The translations under genes and the position numbers were made by a program. A stretch of 64,000 bases of DNA from Tricholomella constricta. Its lineage: Eukaryota > Basidiomycota > Agaricomycetes > Agaricales > Lyophyllaceae. How positions within the stretch are numbered: the first letter of the stretch is position 1; each line of letters starts with the position of its first letter. The notes under the pieces are model-generated. The model did not search any database, was not told the origin of the DNA, and saw nothing but the letters and a program-made list of their open reading frames with translations. Below, one piece after another: positions 56,295 through 64,000 of this stretch. The stretch covers positions 496,001-560,000 of the forward strand of contig JAACJP010000002.1 of assembly GCA_013368375.1 (NCBI GenBank), in the 5' to 3' direction.

Positions 56295-57690
56295 TCATTC
56301 CTGCGAGATCAACAATAATAATAGCTCACCTATATCTTGATACCTGCGGCGCCTTAGTGGGTCTAATTCCTCTAGCCGATGTAGTAAGTCCTGACAGTCA
56401 GCTGATAGTTTCATGGTGTCCAGGTTGCTTGCGTAGTTCCTGAGCAGTAACCGTTTATAATAAACGATGGACTCCATACACCCTGAAGACGAACATGAGT
56501 GATGATAAGGATCTGATCTGAGCAACTCATCACATTTGCTGTCTGGTTGTTCATCTAAGAGTTCCTGGATTGCTGTGATCTCACTTTCTAACAGCTCCTT
56601 GTCATCGCCTAGTCATTATCGTCAGTCCAATCCTTTGTGAAGGTATAGGTCACTTGCCCGGTCCCATGAGCCATCGGTGGTACATCCAAACACTCTGGTC
56701 ATTGGGGTCCGTATACATTGCATTTCTCAAAAGCTCAAATTCTTGTGTCCATCGGCTGGTGAGTGAGCTCAAGAGGACGGGGTAGATAGAGCTTACCTTC
56801 GTCTCTAGATTTCGTGAGAGAGATGCCAGAGCTGTGGCGCAAGGATGTTATGACCTTTGAGCGCTGATGCCATGCGCTAAAGTTCGAAATGTTCGCCTCG
56901 ATCTTTCGAGACGTGTACGCAAACTCCGATTTCTCGGAACGTTTTACCGGCATGCCGGCGAGCACGTATCTTCTATAATCCCAGGCGTGAACTGAAGCAA
57001 GGAAAGTAAGAGGGTAATCAACTGCGGATTTGGCTCAAATCAGAGGTACACTTACAGTTTCGCGGGTCAGCATCGAGCATCTTTTCGACAACGTATAGCT
57101 CTTTGTCCCAGTTGGCTTTCCTCCATCCGTTGATGTCTCCTTCGCTCTTGGATCCAGGTCCGCAAGGTGTATTCTCGAGGCACCATCTGCGATGATTCCA
57201 GATCCAGTAAACCTTGGGATGTGCCTTGAGCGCAGTCATTGTGCTTGATAAATCATCTAAGATATAATTGTTGATTTCCTCGGGGGAACTAGACATGTTT
57301 GAGGAGCAGAAGATTGCAGAGATAAGGAGAGCTGCACCTATTGGGGAATATGCCATTGAGAAGGATGGTGCGACGATAATTCCATATCGTGTAAAATTCC
57401 GGGTTAAATTGTAACAATTGAAACGTTAAGCGTAGGGCGTCCTGAGACCAATCTTTATCCTTCTTCTGTATGTAGACGCTCGAATATGAGCTATAAGAAA
57501 AGCCAGCCTGTCCAAGTACGAACCCTCGAGATAGTATCCTGAGTGAGAGAGAGGTACTCGTCGACCTTGGCCTTCTCTTTGAGCCTCTTGGCTTCTATGG
57601 CTTGGCGGGATTGACGAACGCGTTTGACACCGTGCTGGGGTTGCGGGGTTGAGATTGCATCGTTCCGCAGAGCACAGACGCACCGACCAT
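56295..57690 (-). CDS. BET4: Rab geranylgeranyltransferase alpha subunit
   Basis: PPTA-repeat subunit of GGTase II, which prenylates Rab proteins such as Ypt1. HGVKRVRQSRQAIEAKRLKE is the conserved N-terminus. The prenyltransferase alpha repeats are visible: NPEFYTIWNYRRTIL, HPKVYWIWNHRRWCLE, VHAWDYRRYVLAGMP, NISNFSAWHQRSKVI and DPNDQSVWMYHRWLMG. No in-frame ATG adjoins HGVKR, but a 53-bp GT-AG intron (57635-57687) connects it to an ATG at 57688-57690, giving MHGVKR; the first coding exon is then the start codon alone. The 3' end is either the unspliced stop at 56295 or, with one more intron after YQDIG, a slightly different tail. Its ATG is 81 bp from the divergent SYF1 ATG. Confidence 0.88.
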
Positions 57691-57771
57691 TGAAACAAGC
57701 CAGAGTCGGACACCGTGCGAATTCTGTGTCGACGACTTTTGAACACCGCCCCCCACACCTTGCTCCTCAAA

Positions 57772-60700
57772 ATGCCGACTGCAGTCTCAAGGCTACCTTC
57801 ACTAGAGTCCTTGACTGCCCATTTCTCCCTCACATTCCCCGTTCCCAGTCCAACAACCCATCCGGACCTGATTTCGACCAAAGATCTTCACCGCGAGGAG
57901 GATTTACTTCGGAACCCTACGTCTTTTCGCTCATGGTGGACTGCCATAAACACGACAAAAGAGGCTTTCATCGCGCTTCAGAAAACTGAAAAACCGCCAG
58001 ATTTGCCCGAGGAAGTGTCTGCGCTACTCGGCCCCCTTGCCTCTCCACTAGCTCGCATCTCTCTCCAACGACTGACATATCTCTACGAGGCAGCACTGGT
58101 TCAGTTTCCTGGTTCTTTTAAGCTATGGAAGTCTTACCTCAATCTGCGCATGTCCTTCGTATTGGGCAAGCTGATCGTCAGGAAGAAGGCTGGCGGAAAG
58201 AAGAAATTTCCAGAGATGAAAGACGCGTTGGAAGAGGAGCAAGAGGACCTGGAAAAATGGGAGGGGCCACTGCATCCAGTGGTTGGGTGGGAAGAGTGGA
58301 AATCCCTTGTTGCGACGTTTGAGCGTGCTCTGATGTGGCTACCGAGAGTGCGTAACCTATTCCATACATCGTGCACTCGTTGACTTCCTGTACAAACTAG
58401 CTTCCCCGTCTATGGCTTATGTACCTCTCTATATTCTTCCATCCTCAATGCCCCTCGCTGCTTTCACACACGCACGCACGCCATACGTTCGACCGAGCCC
58501 TGCGTACCCTTCCTCCTTCACTTCACTCGCGTATATGGGTCCGTTACCTCCTGTGGGCTGAACGGAAAGGTGGCGCAACGACTGTCTTTGTCTACCGACG
58601 CTATCTGGCTGTTGACCCGAGCGTCACGGAGCGATTTACCACTCTCCTACTGTCTCCTGTCAATTCCGCTCCCCGACCGCTTGAAGCTGCGAAGCTGCTT
58701 CTTTCATTGGCTAGGAAGTCTTCACGGGGAGAATACACGAGCCCGGAAGGGAAGAGTCCATATCAACTGCTTGGGGATTGGATCGAGGTGGTAGAGAAGT
58801 TCTCGGATGACGTTGGCTTGGATGTTGAGGAGACAATCGAGTCCAACAAGGCTATTACTGCGGCTGAAGCAGGTGCTGCTGAGAGCAACAAGGTACCAGA
58901 ATCCGTTTCTATTGACGGAGAACTCATTCGCTTCGCGGGACCCGCCGTTCCTGTGACGTTCGACGGAAAAACAACGCACCCTTATGATGAAGATGAAGAC
59001 CCTACAAGTCCACGAAGATTGAATGTCGAGGACATTATCCGGAAGGATGGGTTGGCGGTGTACAAAGACCAAGCAGGACGCTTGTGGACTGGGTTGGCCA
59101 CCTATTGGATAAAACGAGGAGAGTTCGACCAGGCCAAAGAAACTTTTGAAAATGGTCTCAAGAGCGTCTTGACAATCCGGGATTTCACGCAGATTTTTGA
59201 CGCTTATGCGGAGTTTGGAGAGTCGTTGATCAGTGCGCTGATGAGTAGCTTGGAAAATGAAGAGGACGAGACAGAGGAAGACGTTGCTGAGACAGAGAAG
59301 GAGTTGGACTTGAGGATAGCAGATTTTGAAGAGCTAACCGACCGCCGACCGTTCCTGGTCAACGATGTGCTCATACGAAGGAATCCAAATGACGTACAGG
59401 AATGGGAGAAGAGAGTGGCGTTATGGGGAGAAGACGATGAAAAGGTATGCCGTGTCCCAATCTTCAATAGCGTTGGCTCATTATCGAAAAAAAATCAAAG
59501 GTGGCAGAAACGTACACCAAAGCATTAGAGACCATCAATCCGCGCAAAGCTACAGCCAACTTGCATCGGTTATATGTTAATTTTGCCAAGTTTTATGAAG
59601 AAGGTGGGACGACCGGTCAGGCTGAGCAGGATCTTGATTCTGCACGGAAGATCTTGGAGAAAGGCACGAAGGTTAATTTCAAGCTCGTTGAGGACCTTGC
59701 GGAAGTTTGGTGTGAGTGGTCGGAGATGGAGATTCGTCACGAGTGAGTCCTTGTTGAGATAATCTACCCGCAAATCCTCGGTCTGACATCGGCTTAGCAA
59801 CTATGACGATGCCATCCGTGTTATGCAACGTGCAACTGCCATCCCGAAAAATGTCAAGGTCAACTATCACGATCATGTACGCCAGTCTTCCCCCGTCCTT
59901 CTATCTAAACTCCCGCTCATTTTTAATAGTCCCTTTCTGCTCAAGCGCGGTTGTTCAAATCGCTCAAACTCTGGTCTTTCTACGTTGATCTCGAAGAGTC
60001 TATAGGCACAGTGGACACGACAAAGAAAGTGTATGACCAGATCCTCGAGCTTCGGATCGCCAACGCACAGATTATCGTCAACTATGCGGCGTTTTTGGAG
60101 GAAAACGCGTATTTCGAGGAGAGCTTCAAGGTGTGCCACTTTGTTATATTGTCATTTCTCTGCCTGACATATGTTATTAGATCTATGAACGTGGCGTTGA
60201 GTTGTTCACTTTCCCCATATCTTTCGAAATTTGGAACATCTACCTCTCTAAATTTGTCAAGCGCTATGTATGTCAATCTCACACACGTACCCCTCTGTTT
60301 ATTTTATATATTTACCTTTCCGTCTCCTTAGGGCGGCTCAAAACTCGAGAGAGCTCGTGATCTCTTTGAACAGGCCCTGGAAAAATGCCCTCCAAAATCA
60401 TGTAAACCTCTCTGCCTCATGTACTCCAAATTGGAGGAAGATTATGGTCTTGCTAAACGCTCCATGAATATCCTCGATCGGGCGACAAAGGTTGTCGCCG
60501 ACCAAGATAAATTTGAGGTATCCTAACGACACAATGCCAGCCTTTACCTCAGCTAAATGCCGTTGCTCTTAGATGTTCACAATCTACATTGCGAAAGCAA
60601 CTGCGAATTACGGCCTACCGGCGACACGACCCATCTATGAACGCGCATTGGAAGGTAGGCACAATGACACATATCATGCTTTTCATAAGGTCTAATATCA

Positions 60701-61191
60701 ATCTAGTCCTTCCTGATCGTCAGACTGCCGATATGTGCCTTCGCTTCGCCGCGTTGGAGCGCAAGCTTGGAGAAATCGACAGGGCTCGTGCGATCTATGC
60801 CCACGCGTCTCAGTTCTGTGACCCCCGCGTCAACCCTCAGTTCTGGACAGAGTGGAACAGTTTCGAGATCGAAACTGGTTCCGAGGATACTTTCAGGGAG
60901 ATGTTGCGCATTAAGAGGAGTGTGCAAGCGCAGTTTAATACGGAGGCGAGCTACTTGGCGGCAGAGACGATGGCAGCAAGGCAAGGCACGAGGAAGGCTG
61001 AGGAAGAAGCTGAAGCACAGGACGCGATGGCCGCTGCTGAGAAGCAGGCTGGGGGCGCAAAGGGTCCTGCTTTCGTGGCTGCGAAGAAGATGAAGCTGCC
61101 AACTGTGGAGGGAGAGGCCGAGGCACCTCTTGCTGCACCGGTAGCTAATGTGGATGAGATTCACATCTCAGACGACGACGACGACCTTTGA
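57772..61191 (+). CDS. SYF1: Pre-mRNA-splicing factor SYF1 (XAB2)
   Basis: HAT/TPR-repeat scaffold of the NineTeen complex in the spliceosome; the human homologue XAB2 also acts in transcription-coupled repair. Starts [23 protein letters not shown]-type repeats occur throughout: [157 protein letters not shown] and [20 protein letters not shown]. It ends in a basic/acidic tail [12 protein letters not shown] typical of Syf1. About 900 residues, nine or so introns. Stop 61189. Confidence 0.95.
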
Positions 61192-61283
61192 TGCTGTCTA
61201 ATGTTGTGTATCGATGTACTTTTCTCCCATCCAGAATACTTTGACAATTGTTTTGATGTTTGGCGTTTCGTTTCGTTTCCGTG

Positions 61284-62144
61284 TCATCTGTCCCAGCGCT
61301 CCACTTCAATCGCGCAGACGTCCTCCCATTTGGCATCCCAGCCTTCGTCTTGAAGCCAGGGTTGCTGTACCCATTTAGAAACCGCAGTACGAGAATCGTC
61401 AAAAGATATTGAATGGCTTCGAAGTGTGTTCACAAGCTCAATGTGGAGATTCAAGGAGCGATGGTATGGCACCAGGATAGAGGCAACAGATGACACTAGT
61501 TGAGAGCATGAGTTTGACCTTCGAGTGATATGATAGGCAGTCGCACCAAATCTCTCCAATGACCAAGTCACCCATAGAGGTTCTTGATGAGCCCATTGCC
61601 ATCCTTTGATTTTATTCGCTTCGAACAGAACGGTTTCCATGTTCTCTATGACTGCGTTCATTCGACGGAACTGTTTTTGCTTGACAGGGACAGGGAGTTG
61701 TCAACAAGAGGCAACCAAATTATGGTGTTCTCTTTTCTCACTAGCTTCAAGACGACAATGTCCAAGTCTGCGAGATATTTCTCCATAAACTCGAGTTTGG
61801 GGCCGACCAACACTGAACGCGGTTTCCTGTCAGGAAGTAAAGAAATTTCGTTGCTTAATCGGAGGTAGCATCAGAATGCGGACGACAAGTAGGGGGTGCA
61901 TAGCATACTCCAGATCAGTGCGTGCATCTACGAGACTCTTTGCAGCCTTGAGACCGTCTATGAGGACAAGATCATCCCAAGTTTCTGTGATTGAACGTAA
62001 TTCCTGCAATAGAGTACGAGTTTTTCTGTGATACGTAGATTCTGTGGACCTTGAGGGAGAGCTGGGGGAATTGAGCTGTTTTAATTGAACTGGAGAGGCT
62101 GTGGGCGTGGACGGGCCACGGAAGGAGGCTAGACGGTTGCTCAT
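61284..62144 (-). CDS. Uncharacterised coiled-coil protein
   Basis: ATG at 62144 gives MSNRLASFRGPSTPTASPVQ. Then a helical region: KTRTLLQELRSITETWDDLV, LIDGLKAAKSLVDARTDLE, (intron) NEISLLPDRKPRSVLVGPKL, EFMEKYLADLDIVVLKL, (intron) KQFRRMNAVIENMETVLFEA, NKIKGWQWAHQEPLWVTWSL, (intron) SVASILVPYHRSLNLHIELV, and the C-terminus PWLQDEGWDAKWEDVCAIEV-ERWDR. Three introns, about 230 residues. Heptad-like spacing suggests a coiled-coil complex subunit (kinetochore, exocytic or mitochondrial all possible). No family identified with confidence. Divergent from SSF1 with 93 bp between start codons. Confidence 0.7.
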
Positions 62145-62237
62145 ATGATGGACGAGACTGAAGAGGCGTTGTTTGGCATCCAAGACGATCGTATACACGC
62201 TCAGTCGCCAAAAAAGTTTTATCCCAACCTTGCAGCA

Positions 62238-63715
62238 ATGGGACGTAAACGCAAGAACAGGACCCATCTCAAGGGCCCAATTGCATCCCCTGCCCCCGAT
62301 GTTCCCAAGTCTTTCATCATCAAGCATGGCCAAGTCGGCTCCTCGCTCACCCAGCTTGTGCGCGATGTCCGTAAAGTCATGGAGCCTAACACTGCGAGCC
62401 GATTGAAAGTGCGTCTTCTTCATCGTCAGTCTCTTGTGTCGCAATCCAAATGTTAACACCGAAGCAAGGAACGAAATCGCAATAAACTGAAGGATTACTT
62501 GACATTGGCTCCTGCGCTACAAGTTACCCATCTTCTTGCATTTACCTTGACACCCGTCGCGCCTTCCTTGCGAATAGTCCGTCTATCTGCCGGTCCCACA
62601 CTCAATTTCCGGGTAGAACGATACAGTCTAATGAAAGACATTCAAAACACTTCACGAAGGGCGAGGAGTATCGGGATGGAATATCTTAGTCCGCCTCTTG
62701 TAAGCACCCAGTTAACTTCTAACGTTTGTAACTTCATCCAATAATGTTCACAGCTCGTACTCGCATCATTCCCCCCTGCATCTCCGACAACGCCACCTCA
62801 TATACCCCTTCTTATGAAAGCATTCCAGACTCTCTTCCCACCACTTGCTCCCCATACGCTCACTCTTTCATCCGCACGTCGAGTGGTCCTTGTGTCTTAT
62901 AACGCAGAACGCCAGACGGTCGACTTGCGCCATTACGTGATCACCGTGAAACCCTATGGTGTTTCCAAGCGCGTCCGGCGTGTCCTTGAGGGCGCCACTA
63001 CCAAAAGCGCCTCGACCTCGGGAATTCTGGATCTAGGCAACGAAAAGGACGTTGCGGACTTTCTCCTGCGGAGACGGGGCGAGGCCGGACCCGATGGCGG
63101 ATACGAAAGCGCAGCCTCGTCGACGGAAAGTGTTGCTGGGGATGATGGAGACGCCGTCAGCTTGGCCGACGACTATGTCGGAAGAAACAACAAGAAGGGC
63201 CAGAGGAGAGCTGTCAGGCTTGATGAGATTGGCCCGAGAATGGAATTGCGATTGGTAAAAATTGTCGAGGGAGTTCCTGGGAAGGAAGGGAATGTGATCT
63301 ACCACCACTTTGGTCAGTGGTTTGACTTTGCATTATAGAGGACACCATGCTGACCATAGAATCAGTCAAGAAAACGAAGAATGAGATTGCTGCGTTGAAA
63401 GCTGAGCACGCAGAAAAAGCCAAATTGAAGAAAGAGCGGCGAGACGAACAGGAGCGGAACGTCCAGAGGAAAAAGGCGCTTGCAAAGGCTAATGGTATTA
63501 AGGAAGACGGTGACGACGAGGCCATGGAGGAGGATGAAGAGGAGGAGGTAGACGAATTTGAGGACGACGATGGCGATGGCGTATGGGATGGGGATGAGGA
63601 GATAAGCGAAGGCGAAGAGAGTGAAGGCGATGACAAGGAGGACGCGGAGAGTAGTGCCGACGAGGAGGAGGTGAAGCGACCAGCCAAAAAATCTAGGATA
63701 AGGGGACAACGGTAG
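62238..63715 (+). CDS. SSF1: Ribosome biogenesis protein SSF1 (Peter Pan homologue)
   Basis: Brix-domain nucleolar protein of pre-60S particles needed for 27S rRNA processing. Starts MGRKRKNRTHLKGP, then VPKSFIIKHGQVGSSLTQLV, RDVRKVMEPNTASRLKERNR (joined across an intron) and the Brix core APALQVTHLLAFTLTPVAPS, LRIVRLSAGPTLNFRVERYS, ARRVVLVSYNAERQTVDLRH, PRMELRLVKIVEGVPGKEGN, VIYHHFVKKTKNEI. The C-terminus is charged: KLKKERRDEQERNVQRKKAL then a long Asp/Glu run and KRPAKKSRIRGQR. Four exons. Stop 63713. Confidence 0.95.
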
Positions 63716-63761
63716 CCATGTACATATTACTTTTAGGGATATATAGACTGCGAACGTAGTG

Positions 63762-64000
63762 CTATGAGGTCTTCGACGAACTGGAGGAAGGCGTCGGATC
63801 AGATCTCAAATTTCCAAACCATCCGCCCCAAAAGTGCCCCAACCTCATCTTGACACCCTCCCAATTGTCCAATGCTGGACGCACATCCAAGAAGAAAGAA
63901 AGATTGCTGGAAGGCGCCCCCTGGCTATGTCCAGTGTAGAAATCGATGATATATCGTGTTCGTGTCCCACAGCGGTCCACGACCCAATCGTGTCTGTCAA
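63762..64000 (-). CDS. CYC3: Cytochrome c heme lyase (holocytochrome c synthase), C-terminal fragment
   Basis: Attaches heme to apocytochrome c in the mitochondrial intermembrane space. The fragment reads DRHDWVVDRCGTRTRYIIDF, YTGHSQGAPSSNLSFFLDVR and PALDNWEGVKMRLGHFWGGW, then a Ser-rich end (PTPSSSSSKTS). The PFDRHDW...RYVIDYY...LDVRPA block is the family hallmark, including the conserved HDW. The 5' part lies beyond the right edge. Convergent with SSF1 (46 bp between stops). Confidence 0.9.
   Translation of the reverse strand, partial: DRHDWVVDRCGTRTRYIIDFYTGHSQGAPSSNLSFFLDVRPALDNWEGVKMRLGHFWGGWFGNLRSDPTPSSSSSKTS

Noticed and set aside
63214..63687. Ser-rich 157-codon - strand frame
   Set aside because: Reverse complement of the acidic tail of SSF1; a codon-composition artefact.
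1..64000. CRISPR arrays, bacterial operons, rRNA genes, LTR retrotransposons
   Set aside because: Introns and protein families show a fungal nuclear genome; no spaced direct-repeat arrays, rRNA signatures, reverse transcriptase or LTR pairs were seen.

Overview
This window is eukaryotic nuclear DNA from a filamentous fungus, almost certainly a basidiomycete of the mushroom-forming (Agaricomycete) type. Genes are dense, on both strands, and split by many 42-70 bp GT-AG introns. Intergenic gaps are short. Several gene products have the basidiomycete flavour: a small 7-Cys metallothionein, an Argonaute pair and a DUF6589-type protein beside a RecQ-like helicase. Species was not determined. All models are hand-spliced from reading frames and splice signals, so outer boundaries are coding boundaries.

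Layout. 1-5.6 kb: 3' part of an MFS transporter (+), a peroxisomal-type long-chain acyl-CoA synthetase (-), and a penta-EF-hand protein (-). 6.0-7.1 kb: a newly assembled eight-exon hypothetical gene (+). 8.0-11.4 kb: HAD hydrolase (+), QCR10-like respiratory subunit (-), NOP16 (+). 11.9-14.9 kb: a Zn2Cys6 transcription factor (+). 15.8-17.2 kb: a hypothetical gene and a small zinc-ribbon protein (+). 17.6-20.6 kb: secreted/membrane aspartic protease (-) divergent from the Rab GTPase ypt1 (+). 21.2-25.0 kb: Argonaute A (+). 25.4-29.1 kb: hypothetical basic protein (-), mitochondrial ribosomal protein mL49 (+), vitamin B6 synthase PDX1/SNZ (+), 96-residue hypothetical (+). 29.2-32.3 kb: RS/proline-rich protein (-) divergent from cyclin L (+).

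32.3-39.5 kb is the accessory-looking block. A RecQ-like helicase (+) and a DUF6589-type protein (-) face each other with only 24 bp between stop codons. On the DUF6589 promoter side lies about 1.2 kb of non-coding DNA with eight TGATTTAC-type motifs in both orientations, an ATAAG array and two GC-rich perfect hairpins. This block sits between two housekeeping genes (cyclin L and SRP receptor alpha) and is my best candidate for an unusual mobile element.

39.5-45.4 kb: SRP receptor alpha (+), single-pass membrane protein (-) divergent from glyoxalase II (+), SFT2 (-). 46.2-50.1 kb: Argonaute B (-). 50.5-56.1 kb: an EDC4/Ge-1-like decapping scaffold (-) divergent from a metallothionein gene (+). 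56.3-64 kb: BET4 (-) divergent from the splicing factor SYF1 (+), an uncharacterised coiled-coil protein (-) divergent from SSF1/Peter Pan (+), and the 3' end of cytochrome c heme lyase (-).

Functional themes: ribosome biogenesis (NOP16, SSF1), RNA silencing and decay (two Argonautes, EDC4-like), vesicle traffic (Ypt1, BET4 which prenylates Rabs such as Ypt1, SFT2, SRP receptor) and mitochondria (QCR10, mL49, heme lyase, GLO2). These are dispersed housekeeping genes, not one cluster.
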